A stretch of 64,000 bases of DNA from UBA1952 sp965246785 (GTDB taxonomy: Bacteria > Bacteroidota > Bacteroidia > Chitinophagales > Chitinophagaceae), in assembly GCA_965246785.1 (NCBI GenBank), contig CBDFFM010000031.1, positions 118,670 to 182,669 of the forward strand, read 5' to 3'. Under the pieces are notes generated by a model, which saw only the letters and a program-made list of their open reading frames with translations, ran no database searches and had not been told where the DNA came from. The translations under genes and the position numbers were made by a program. How positions within the stretch are numbered: position 1 is the first letter of the stretch; the number at the start of each line of letters is the position of its first letter. Below are positions 25,378-33,479 of this stretch, piece after piece.

Positions 25378-27246
25378 CTACCTCTCTAAGAAAACAAGTA
25401 AGATCTGAATATCGGTTGGATTAATTCCACTTATACGGCTTGCCTGTCCTATTGTCGTTGGTTTTATTCTATTTAGTTTTTGTTTGGCTTCAGTTCCAAG
25501 TGCCACTATATTTTCATAGTCAAACGATTCTGGGATTACTTGATTATCTAGATTTTTAATTTTTGTTGCTATCTCGTATTCTTTCTGTATGTATGTGCTG
25601 TATTTTGTCTGAATATCAGCTTGTTCTATTTCTAGAATATTATAGCTACCAAAATCATTTTTAAGATGAGAGAGGTTCTGAATAAGGTCAATTAAATAAA
25701 TTCTCGGACGTAGTAATAACTTGATAATTTTTGTTCTTTCTGTTATTGGAGCGCTATTACGATCTTCAAGGTATTTATTGATCCCTTCGGCGTCGATGGT
25801 TAGTGAAGCTATTTTTTGAAGAATTTCATTTACAGCATTTTCCTTTTTTTCCAATTTATTATAGCGATCTGCATTTGCCAATCCGAGTTTATAACCCATT
25901 TTAGTTAGTCGCATATCCGCGTTATCCTGTCTAAGTAAAGTTCTATATTCTGCACGGCTGGTGAACATACGATACGGTTCATCTGTGCCTTTACTTATTA
26001 AATCATCTATTAACACACCAATGTATGCTTCGTCTCTGGATAAAATGATGCTATCTAGATTCCGTGTTGTGTTACTTGCATTTATTCCGGCAATGAGTCC
26101 TTGACAAGCAGCTTCTTCATAACCTGTCGTGCCATTAATCTGACCAGCAAAAAACAAATTCTTTACTTTTTTTGTTTCAAGTGTATTATGTAGTTGTGTG
26201 GGTTGAAAATAGTCGTATTCAATTGCATAACCCGGTTTCAGCATTCTGCAATTTTCCAGACCTGCTACTTTTTGAAGTGCTTTGTACTGTATTTCTTCTG
26301 GTAACGAAGTACTGAAACCATTTACATAAACCTCTGTTGTTCCCCAGCCGTCCGGCTCAATAAACAGTTGGTGCTGGTCACGGTCTGCAAACCGATTTAT
26401 TTTATCTTCTATGCTTGGGCAATATCTTGGGCCGGTACTCTTAATATTTCCATTAAACATTGGAGATTCAGAAAAACCTTTTTTTAGTTCTTCGTGTACG
26501 GCAGTCGAAGTATATGTTATCCAACAGCTTTTTTGATTTTTTTTGTTTAATTCTGGTGTTTCCAGAAATGAAAAACCCGTTATTAAGTCGTCACCAAATT
26601 GCTCCTCCATTACGTCGTAATTTATACTTCGTCCATCAATTCGAGGTGGAGTACCGGTTTTCAAGCGCTCGCTATTGAATCCCAAATTTTTGAGTTGCTC
26701 TGTTAAGCCAGTTACACGACTTTCACTCAACCTTCCACCACCAAATTGTTTTTTGCCAATATGGATTGTTCCATTCAAGAATGTGCCGTTTGTGAGAACT
26801 ACTGTTTTAGATTCTATTGTTATGCCCAAGGAGGTCTTAACACCTTTTATTGTTCCACGTGAAACAATGAGGCTACTAACTGTATCTTGCCAAAAGTGAA
26901 TTTTATCAGTAGATTCGAGGACGTCTCGCCAAACACTAGCAAATAACGAACGATCATTTTGAGAACGCGGACTCCACATGCCAGGCCCTTTACTTTTGTT
27001 TAGCATCCTAAATTGTATCATGCTTTTATCCGAAACGATACCGCTGCCGCCACCAAGAGCATCAATTTCACGTATTAATTGACCTTTACCTATACCGCCC
27101 ATTGCCGGATTGCAACTCATAAGCCCAATATTCTGTAAACTCGTAGTAATTAGCAAAACTAATGAGCCCATGTTAGCTGCAGCATGAGCTGCTTCGCAAC
27201 CAGCATGGCCAGCACCAACAACAATTACATCGTACTTAGTAAACAT
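25378..27246 (-). CDS. mnmG: tRNA U34 modification enzyme MnmG (GidA)
   Basis: This 622-residue FAD enzyme acts with MnmE to install the carboxymethylaminomethyl group on wobble U34. The FAD motif is VVGAGHAGCEAAHAAANMG, followed by SCNPAMGGIGKGQLIREIDALGG, the GTFLNGTIHIG strand, RLKTGTPPRIDGRSINYD and FAGQINGTTGYEEAACQGL. The C-terminal helical domain ends with QASRISGINPTDIQILLVFLER. The coding sequence is very AT-rich, using TTA, ATA and AAT codons freely, unlike the GC-rich housekeeping genes around it. Confidence 0.96.
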   Translation of the reverse strand: MFTKYDVIVVGAGHAGCEAAHAAANMGSLVLLITTSLQNIGLMSCNPAMGGIGKGQLIREIDALGGGSGIVSDKSMIQFRMLNKSKGPGMWSPRSQNDRSLFASVWRDVLESTDKIHFWQDTVSSLIVSRGTIKGVKTSLGITIESKTVVLTNGTFLNGTIHIGKKQFGGGRLSESRVTGLTEQLKNLGFNSERLKTGTPPRIDGRSINYDVMEEQFGDDLITGFSFLETPELNKKNQKSCWITYTSTAVHEELKKGFSESPMFNGNIKSTGPRYCPSIEDKINRFADRDQHQLFIEPDGWGTTEVYVNGFSTSLPEEIQYKALQKVAGLENCRMLKPGYAIEYDYFQPTQLHNTLETKKVKNLFFAGQINGTTGYEEAACQGLIAGINASNTTRNLDSIILSRDEAYIGVLIDDLISKGTDEPYRMFTSRAEYRTLLRQDNADMRLTKMGYKLGLANADRYNKLEKKENAVNEILQKIASLTIDAEGINKYLEDRNSAPITERTKIIKLLLRPRIYLIDLIQNLSHLKNDFGSYNILEIEQADIQTKYSTYIQKEYEIATKIKNLDNQVIPESFDYENIVALGTEAKQKLNRIKPTTIGQASRISGINPTDIQILLVFLER

Positions 27247-27268
27247 AATAAAAGAAGGGATAAATAAT

Positions 27269-27291
27269 AAAGGCCGCTGATAGCGGCCTTT
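27269..27291. terminator. Strong terminator between the PA-domain gene and mnmG
   Basis: AAAGGCCGCT at 27269-27278 pairs perfectly with AGCGGCCTTT at 27282-27291 around a 3-nt loop, with A- and T-rich flanks. It would end the minus-strand transcript of the PA-domain gene. Confidence 0.75.
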
Positions 27292-27312
27292 ATTGTCTGG
27301 GGAGGAAAGCTA

Positions 27313-29238
27313 TTAATGCTTAATACTCACCTTATTAACGGTATGGCCATTATCACCGAATACTGCAAGATAGTAATTACCAGCAGGAATATCGGAGCAG
27401 GATATTGTGAAAGATTCACCACGCGTCTGTTTCATGTCAATTTTCTTTACAATCTTCCCAGTAACATCTAACAGGCGAATAGCTACTGTGTTTTGCACTT
27501 CATTAAGCTTAAGCTCAACAGACAACTGATCGTTAGCAGGGTTAGGATAAATGTTCAAAGTTCCAAACCCACTGTTTGTGCCTGTAGTAGTGACACCATT
27601 AGGCAGAACAGCTCCAATCTGGTTCTTTGAAATATGCAAAGCAAGCGCTGGGATATAGTAGAAACGGTCAAAGAAAGTAGAATCAATTTGATAAGCGTTG
27701 CCGCCGAAAGGATAAGGCAGCAAAGCCGTGCTGCTTCCGCTAAGAGAACTATAATCGTCAACTAAAAGCAATTCCGGAAGATCATCATTCTTAAGCAGCA
27801 GCTTTTGGATGTATGAGCGCGTGAAAAAGCCAGTGGTGTAGTCCATTCCAATGAAGCATGTATTAGATGCCTGAACGCTTACCCAATACCATGCGTTACT
27901 ATCTAGAGAAACTGTTTTAGTAGGCGTTGTAGGATCTAAAACATTGACCGTAAACACTTTACCTACAGAGTCGGCAGTTGTAAACAACTTACGGTTAATC
28001 CCTACGAGATTCAGCTCATCACCCTCTACAAACGAGTCAAGCGGCTGGCCGTTTGCTCCGTCAACCCATTTATACAGCAATGCAATTGCTTCCTCTTGAT
28101 CAAGAGTAGGTACGGCATTTTTAGAAACAGAATATTGGATTTTCCGCGCCGCGAATTTCCCCTTAGCCATATAAAACAGCGGGCCCATTGAGAAAGCAGT
28201 GCTCACACCCGAAGGCTGTATGCCCTGGCTGATGTTAGGCTGCATCTTGGTATAGTCATACGCACCCTTGCAGAAAATAGAGTCAGTTACGTACTGGGTA
28301 TAAGTGAGCGTATTGTCCTCAGGCACAGCATCGGTAGCGCCGAAAGTCAGGTCATATTTATACTTGTATGTGCCAGTTGATGTAGGCGCAGTGAGCGACC
28401 AGGGGCTTGTGCTGCCGCCAAATCCGAACCTTACAGAATCCAAAGGACTACCGGAAGACGGAGCGCCCATATTCGGAACAGTGTATGTTCCTGTATGCAC
28501 TACTGAAGAAGCTCCGGTAGTAGGCTGCCAGGTCACTGTCTCTGCAACTGTAATGCCTGTCTCCAAAGAAGTACCATAATTCGCAACCGCACCACCTACA
28601 AAGTTCCGGTACTGCAAACGGTTTGCTCCCGCACTAAGCTGCGAATAAGGAATGCTCATCGCATGGGGCGTGCTCTGCATGTTTTGCACCAAGCCAAGGT
28701 CGTGTGCAGCGATGCTCCAAGGGCTCGTACTGATGGTAACGGGCGTACTATTGATAAGCGCGTTATTCATTGCAATACCGTCCGCCATGGACACCATGAA
28801 TACCGGGATGCCAGGGCCATTAGTACCCGTCTGCGCCATCCCTAACGCCGGACCAGGAATATTGTTCACAATTATTACGCCTATGGCACCAGCATTCTTT
28901 GCATAGTCTGCCTTCTGGGAAAAGCTAATGCCGCCGCCGCGAAACAACAGGCACACCTTACCGGCAATAGCTGAGGGATTCGTTAAAGGGAGGGCCGCCA
29001 GAGAGTCAAAGCCGCGCACTACCGGCGCATTGTACAATGGGTTCTGAGTGCCCCATGGAGCCTGCGTAACAATCTTCAATCCTGAAAGGTTGCTGGGTGT
29101 GTTTACCAGGAAGCGCACCGCTGCAAGATTCGTCTTAATGTACCCGTTGCTCAGAGGCTGCGGGATCGTTTGTGCCTGGGCCTGCCCGCAAACCATTATC
29201 GCGCCGGCAAGCATTAGAGAGGTAAAGAGTTTGTTCAT
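27313..29238 (-). CDS. Secreted PA-domain protein with T9SS type A sorting tail
   Basis: This 641-residue exported protein has a signal peptide (FTSLMLAGAIMVCGQAQAQ). Near residues 45-165 it has a protease-associated (PA) domain, seen in AIAGKVCLLFRGGGISFSQK, KNAGAIGVIIVNN and GIPVFMVSMADG. A jelly-roll-like middle part follows. The type A sorting domain begins with NIYPNPANDQLSVELKLNE and ends AGNYYLAVFGDNGHTVNKVS. No protease catalytic domain was recognised, so it is better called a PA-domain cargo of T9SS. ATG 29238 opens the signal peptide. Confidence 0.85.
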   Translation of the reverse strand: MNKLFTSLMLAGAIMVCGQAQAQTIPQPLSNGYIKTNLAAVRFLVNTPSNLSGLKIVTQAPWGTQNPLYNAPVVRGFDSLAALPLTNPSAIAGKVCLLFRGGGISFSQKADYAKNAGAIGVIIVNNIPGPALGMAQTGTNGPGIPVFMVSMADGIAMNNALINSTPVTISTSPWSIAAHDLGLVQNMQSTPHAMSIPYSQLSAGANRLQYRNFVGGAVANYGTSLETGITVAETVTWQPTTGASSVVHTGTYTVPNMGAPSSGSPLDSVRFGFGGSTSPWSLTAPTSTGTYKYKYDLTFGATDAVPEDNTLTYTQYVTDSIFCKGAYDYTKMQPNISQGIQPSGVSTAFSMGPLFYMAKGKFAARKIQYSVSKNAVPTLDQEEAIALLYKWVDGANGQPLDSFVEGDELNLVGINRKLFTTADSVGKVFTVNVLDPTTPTKTVSLDSNAWYWVSVQASNTCFIGMDYTTGFFTRSYIQKLLLKNDDLPELLLVDDYSSLSGSSTALLPYPFGGNAYQIDSTFFDRFYYIPALALHISKNQIGAVLPNGVTTTGTNSGFGTLNIYPNPANDQLSVELKLNEVQNTVAIRLLDVTGKIVKKIDMKQTRGESFTISCSDIPAGNYYLAVFGDNGHTVNKVSIKH

Positions 29239-29311
29239 ACTGGGATTACGTTTCGATAAAGTTATCAACATTGTATTAAATACCGCCAAATCCTGCGGCA
29301 AAAATTTTTCT

Positions 29312-30325
29312 TCACCCAATCAATCCCGCCGCACGGCTAATCTCCATCATCCGTTCAATCGGCTTCCGCGCCATTTCACGCAGGCCAGCCTCCATTTCTA
29401 TCTCCGGTTGCCCGTGCTTCAGGCAGAGGTACACCTTCTCCAAAGTGTTGAGCTTCATGTGCGGACAGTCATTGCACGCGCACGAATTGTCCGGCGGGGC
29501 GGGGATAAACACCTTCTCCGGCGCCGCCTGCTGCATCTGGTGCAGAATGCCCGTCTCCGTGGCCACGATGTAGCTATTCGCGCTGTCCGTTTGCGTAAAC
29601 TTCAGCAGCTGCGTCGTGCTTCCTATAAAGTCTGCCATCCGCAGCAGCGGCTCCTCACACTCCGGGTGCGCAATCAGCTTTGCCTCCGGGTGCCGCGTGC
29701 GCAACCGTACAATCATTTCCAAAGAAAACAGCTCATGCACCATACACGCGCCGTTCCACAGCAGCATCTCCCGACCCGTCTGCTTATTCAGCCAGGCCCC
29801 AAGGTTCCGGTCCGGCGCAAAGATGATTTCCTGAGCTGCCGGCAGGCTGTCCACAATCGCCTTTGCATTTGACGAGGTGCAGATGATATCGCTCAGCGCC
29901 TTGATGCCTGCCGAGCAGTTGATATAAGAGATGACCAGATGATTCGGATGCGCCTCCCTGAAAGCCTTAAACAAGGGCGGCGGACAGCTATCGCTCAGCG
30001 AGCAGCCCGCATTCAGGTCCGGCAGCAACACCTTCTTACCCGGGTTCAGAATCTTAGCCGTCTCCGCCATAAAATGCACCCCGGCAAACACAATCACATC
30101 CGCCTCCGTCTTCGCAGCCGCCTGCGCAAGGCCCAGGCTATCGCCAATGTAATCCGCGATGTCCTGAATGTCCGGCTCCTGATAGTAATGCGCGAGGATG
30201 ACGGCATGCTGCGCCTTCTTCAGCCTTTCTATCTCCGCAAAAATGTCCAGCGACGGGTCTATAGGCAAATCCAGGAAGCCGCGCTTCTCAATGGAAGCCT
30301 CCGCCGCGGCGAAATCCACATTCAT
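29312..30325 (-). CDS. nadA: Quinolinate synthase NadA
   Basis: This 337-residue [4Fe-4S] enzyme condenses iminoaspartate with dihydroxyacetone phosphate to quinolinate in de novo NAD synthesis. The visible pieces are AVILAHYYQEPDIQDIADYI, GVHFMAETAKILNP and PDLNAGCSLSDSCP with ligand Cys108. Further on come WNGACMVHELF with Cys194 and CACNDCPHMKLNTLEKVY with Cys287, the spacing expected for the three cluster ligands. The usual partners nadB and nadC are not in the window. Its start faces a long noncoding region. Confidence 0.96.
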   Translation of the reverse strand: MNVDFAAAEASIEKRGFLDLPIDPSLDIFAEIERLKKAQHAVILAHYYQEPDIQDIADYIGDSLGLAQAAAKTEADVIVFAGVHFMAETAKILNPGKKVLLPDLNAGCSLSDSCPPPLFKAFREAHPNHLVISYINCSAGIKALSDIICTSSNAKAIVDSLPAAQEIIFAPDRNLGAWLNKQTGREMLLWNGACMVHELFSLEMIVRLRTRHPEAKLIAHPECEEPLLRMADFIGSTTQLLKFTQTDSANSYIVATETGILHQMQQAAPEKVFIPAPPDNSCACNDCPHMKLNTLEKVYLCLKHGQPEIEMEAGLREMARKPIERMMEISRAAGLIG

Positions 30326-30339
30326 AGTAATAACCGTTT

Positions 30340-30717
30340 GAGTTTTTTAAAAAAAGAAGCTACCATCATTACGCCTGTGGTTTCGTGGATAGAAAGTTCC
30401 CGTCCCCACCTGCAAAGTAACCAAAGCCCCGCCATCCACACCCGCCGCCCCCTTTGTCCCGGCCCCCGCGCCGCGGCAATGCGGCTTTCCAACACCCTTT
30501 TGTGGAGATGTGGACAAGCCCCCGACGGATAAGTTTAGCCCTGTGGGAAGGTTCTCCCCCTGTTAATAAAATGTTGCCGGGGCGCACAAGTCGGGATGCG
30601 CTTTTGGCGCGGCGCGGGCAGAGGCGGCTTTTCCGCCCGTTATTCCATGTTACCGGAGCGTTACCAACGGCTATTCACATCATCAATTCGCCGCAGGCAA
30701 AGCCCCCTTTCCCCAAT
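30340..30717. other. Noncoding GC-rich stretch upstream of nadA
   Basis: I see no gene here. The stretch is GC-rich, with a DnaA-box-like pair (TGTGGAGATGTGGACAA, 30501-30517) that is more likely chance. It probably holds the nadA promoter near its left end, but no clear TAnnTTTG box was found. Confidence 0.5.
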
Positions 30718-30792
30718 CTTTTGTCATCCCGGAACGGGAACTTTTATGATAAGCGCCGATACGAGCAGGTTCCCGTTCCGGGATGACAAAAG
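30718..30792. repeat. Hairpin element H2 with TTTGTCAT ends
   Basis: A perfect 24-bp inverted repeat spans 30718-30741 and 30769-30792. It starts CTTTTGTCATCCCGG and surrounds a 27-nt loop. It lies just left of array C. Confidence 0.9.
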
Positions 30793-30802
30793 TCGGAGTG
30801 GT

Positions 30803-31054
30803 GTTAACCGGTTTTCAGGTAAAGCGAGGTCACATAGCCTCTAAGTGACCTCGCATAGCTTCTATGTGAGCTCACATGGAGGCTATGCGAACTCACTTTC
30901 CTGGAAAGTGAGTTCGCTTTTCAGGAAAATGAGTTCGCTTTTCAGGAAAGTGAGTTCGCTTTTCAGGAAAATGAGTTCGCATAGCTGTAAAGCGATTTCA
31001 CATAGAAGCTATGCGAACTCACATGGGCATAAAGCGAGCTCGCTTTGCGATAAA
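30803..31054. repeat. Tandem array C, twelve 21-bp units
   Basis: One degenerate unit (30803) is followed by eleven clear units from 30824 to 31054, each exactly 21 bp. The first ten bases follow the dyad GYGANYTCRC (GTGAGCTCAC and GCGAGCTCGC are perfect palindromes). The second half alternates between CATAGCTTCTATG-type and CTTTTCAGGAAA-type sequences, which are also near-palindromic. So each unit carries two dyads about one helical turn apart. It lies in the divergent region between nadA and the next gene. Confidence 0.9.
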
Positions 31055-31176
31055 TGAGGCCCCGCAAGCCGTTTAACGACTATAAATAATGACATACCGA
31101 TATGCAATTTTTGAAAAAAGAGCATTTAATTCGCGGTAAGAAACTACGTTTTTAATCAATTAAACCAAACGCAGCC

Positions 31177-31854
31177 ATGCTACGTCCCGTAACCGTACTG
31201 ATGGATTTTGACCGTTACGCCCCCATGCGGCTCGTCAACTTTGCCCGCAACACTGTGGTAGGCCTCACAGGCAATGAGTTGTTCCCCTCGCCCGATGTGC
31301 CGCTGACGCAAATCACCGCCGCCGCCCTCCTCCTGGAGCAGAAGCAGCAGATAGTAGAGAGCACGGACGGCAGCATCGAAGCCACCGCGCAGCGGGATGT
31401 TGCGGAGAAAGACCTCATAGCCAAGCTCAAGCGCAACGGGCGCTATGTAACCAACCTTGCCTACAACGATAAGCAGAAAATCCTCTCCGCCAACTACCTC
31501 GCCTCTGCGGAAGAAAGCCATCCCGCGGAGCGCGGCGAGCAGGCGGAACTGACCGTGACGGCGGGCCGGGACGCGGGCACGGCAATCATTGAATTTAAGC
31601 CGGTGAGCGGCGCCAAAGCCTACGTGGTAATACTGGTGCCGGCAGCAGGCAGCGGCCCGGCATTGATTACCCACACGGGGGTAATTGTGCGCGGCGGCAC
31701 TGCCCCGGTGGATGTATTAATAATCACGGACACGCACCGCAAACTGACGGTGGACAACCTGGTGAGCGGCATCCGCTACCGTGCCGTAGGCTACACGCTC
31801 AACGCGGCCGGCCCCTCCGGCCTGAGCGCGGAGCAGACGTTTGTGACGCAATAG
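31177..31854 (+). CDS. Conserved-looking protein with fibronectin-III-like C-terminus, unknown
   Basis: This 225-residue protein has no signal peptide or membrane segment. The N-terminal half is helical and charged (FARNTVVGLTGNELFPSPDV, then a Gln/Glu-rich helix near residues 45-85). The C-terminal half has the beta pattern of a fibronectin type III domain: GTAIIEFKPVSGAKAYVVIL, then LTVDNLVSGIRYRAVGYTLN and GPSGLSAEQTF. It ends at a strong terminator and faces array C upstream. I know similar short proteins from Bacteroidota but no function. Confidence 0.7.
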   Translation: MLRPVTVLMDFDRYAPMRLVNFARNTVVGLTGNELFPSPDVPLTQITAAALLLEQKQQIVESTDGSIEATAQRDVAEKDLIAKLKRNGRYVTNLAYNDKQKILSANYLASAEESHPAERGEQAELTVTAGRDAGTAIIEFKPVSGAKAYVVILVPAAGSGPALITHTGVIVRGGTAPVDVLIITDTHRKLTVDNLVSGIRYRAVGYTLNAAGPSGLSAEQTFVTQ

Positions 31855-31870
31855 GAGCGCGTAGCAGCAT

Positions 31871-31906
31871 AAAAAAGTCCCGGAGCAGATGCTCCGGGAC
31901 TTTTTT
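31871..31906. terminator. Bidirectional terminator
   Basis: AAAAAAGTCCCGGAGC pairs perfectly with GCTCCGGGACTTTTTT around the loop AGAT. It separates two convergent genes. Confidence 0.92.
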
Positions 31907-31917
31907 ATGCGATCAAC

Positions 31918-32637
31918 TTACAAACCGGTAATACAAAGCCCCACGCTATAAGGCACCACGCCCGGCCCGGAGCCGTCTTTGAAGAGGGTGTTGAGATTGT
32001 AAGAGCCGAAGAGGGAGAAATTGCCCCAGCCCACGCGGGCCGTGGCGGAGAAGCGCCACTTGTCGAGGTAGCGCTTGGTGTCCACCTTCTCCACCACCTT
32101 AGTGCCGTCCACCGTGCGCACGCCCTTCGTGTGGGCGCCCACCAGCGTACCCGCGCGCAGGCCTATGGCGGCCTTGAAGCCCCGGTTGCGATTGGCCTTA
32201 TTGCCAAAATAGCGCAGCTCAAAGGGGGCTTCTATGTAAGCGGTAGCCAGCTTATAGCGCTTATAGTCCTGCGTCTCCGGCACAAAGCGCACCTGCGAGG
32301 CCGCGGCCCCGGTATCCGTCAGGCGGAGCGTCTGGTCTTCAAAGTAGATATTGGAAGTGCCCACGCCGATGCCCGCGGCAAAGGAGAAGTTGCTCTTCTG
32401 AATAGGAAAGTCGTAGCAGAGGTAGGCATTAAAGCCGCGGCCGATGCCGCCCGTCTTGATAGAGTCCGGCTTGCTGGCCCAGGCGTCGTAGGTAAACTGC
32501 AGCATCACAAAGTCGCGCGAAGGCTTCGTGATTTCAGAGGGCGGAGCGGGAAGCTCGGAGGAGCTGCTTTGCGCGGACGCGGAAAGAGATGCGGCGCAGA
32601 GAACGGCGGCGAGAAGCGCGGCGCGAAAGGATTGCAT
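31918..32637 (-). CDS. Outer-membrane beta-barrel protein
   Basis: This 239-residue exported protein has a signal peptide (FRAALLAAVLCAASLSASAQ) and a mature part made of alternating strands typical of a PorT/OmpW-like barrel: FVMLQFTYDAWASKP, FNAYLCYDFPIQKSNFSFAA, AYIEAPFELRYFGN and FKAAIGLRAGTLVGAHTKG. It ends in a strand (YSVGLCITGL). The EAPFELRY strand with the GLRAG strand is common in the outer-membrane beta-barrel family of Bacteroidota. ATG 32637 gives the better signal peptide than 32658. No specific substrate can be proposed. Confidence 0.75.
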   Translation of the reverse strand: MQSFRAALLAAVLCAASLSASAQSSSSELPAPPSEITKPSRDFVMLQFTYDAWASKPDSIKTGGIGRGFNAYLCYDFPIQKSNFSFAAGIGVGTSNIYFEDQTLRLTDTGAAASQVRFVPETQDYKRYKLATAYIEAPFELRYFGNKANRNRGFKAAIGLRAGTLVGAHTKGVRTVDGTKVVEKVDTKRYLDKWRFSATARVGWGNFSLFGSYNLNTLFKDGSGPGVVPYSVGLCITGL

Positions 32638-32703
32638 AAAGATTTTTAGGGCGGGCAAATATAGAAGGGGCGGGAGGGATGCTTTGTTAAAAGGCTTCCC
32701 CGT

Positions 32704-33474
32704 TTATCCCCGCTTCTCCGGCAGGTGCCGCCAATAGCGAAGGGGCACATGCCGCAGGTGCAGCGCCGGGTTTTTGCGCGCGGGAATGCCGGTGCTCTTG
32801 AAGTAATCCTGCCAGAGGGCTTCATAGAGGGGCTCATTAGGCGCGAGGGCTTCAGGAGCAGGCTTGCCATCGCTGCCGGCGGCCCATTCAAAGTGTACTT
32901 CTTCCGTCGTACCCTTCTCTTTATCATAATGCAGGCCCCACTTGCGCCGCAGGTCATAGATAATCCACGACTGGTCGGCATAGCGGCTGCGGAAGTGCGG
33001 CTCCACGAGCGGGAGCACATTGTAGTCCGGCTCAATGCCGGCGTAGAAAAGGCCGTCGCCCAACTCCTGGAAGCGTACGAAGGCTTCCATGCGGTGCTTC
33101 TCCCGCCACACCTTCCGCGCCGTCTGCGATACCCAAAGCACGGCGGGATGGCCAAAATCCTCCTCCATCTTTACGGTGCTCTTAAAGGCATAGCGCATGT
33201 AAGCCAGCAGCATCCCCTCCACCTCCGGCAATTCGGATAGAAAGCAGCGGTGCAATTCCTCCAGCGCTTCGCGGGAGAGCTTTTTGGAAAGCCCGGCCCA
33301 TACCCGCCGCGCCCGCCCGGCATCGGTAGCCACCGGCACCCGCCGCGCAAAGGCGTCCATAGCGGCAATGGATTCTTTGACAATGGCGCACTCATCCTGC
33401 GCCTTCTGCTCATAGGCTTCAAAGACGGCGCTCAGCAGGCCGGCCATCGTGCCGTCGTAGGTAAGCTGAAGCAT
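32704..33474 (-). CDS. DUF4130 putative DNA repair protein (TIGR03915 type)
   Basis: This 256-residue protein of the DUF4130 family has a uracil-DNA-glycosylase-like C-terminal half in related proteins. Recognised blocks are TYDGTMAGLLSAVFEAYE at the start, HPAVLWVSQTARKVWREKHRMEAFVRF, ADQSWIIYDLRRKWGLHYDK and the end PLRYWRHLPE. It lies 5 nt downstream of the radical-SAM gene, and the two families are known as a conserved pair annotated as putative DNA modification or repair. The exact lesion is not established. Confidence 0.85.
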   Translation of the reverse strand: MLQLTYDGTMAGLLSAVFEAYEQKAQDECAIVKESIAAMDAFARRVPVATDAGRARRVWAGLSKKLSREALEELHRCFLSELPEVEGMLLAYMRYAFKSTVKMEEDFGHPAVLWVSQTARKVWREKHRMEAFVRFQELGDGLFYAGIEPDYNVLPLVEPHFRSRYADQSWIIYDLRRKWGLHYDKEKGTTEEVHFEWAAGSDGKPAPEALAPNEPLYEALWQDYFKSTGIPARKNPALHLRHVPLRYWRHLPEKRG

Positions 33475-33479
33475 TCCAA

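Noticed and set aside
30501..30517. DnaA-box-like pair as an origin
   Set aside because: Only two imperfect boxes, no AT-rich unwinding region or dnaA nearby; a similar pair at 42475-42494 suggests chance or repeat.
30845..31057. Array C as a Ser-rich peptide gene
   Set aside because: Same reason: repeat-driven open frame, no initiation signal and no homology.
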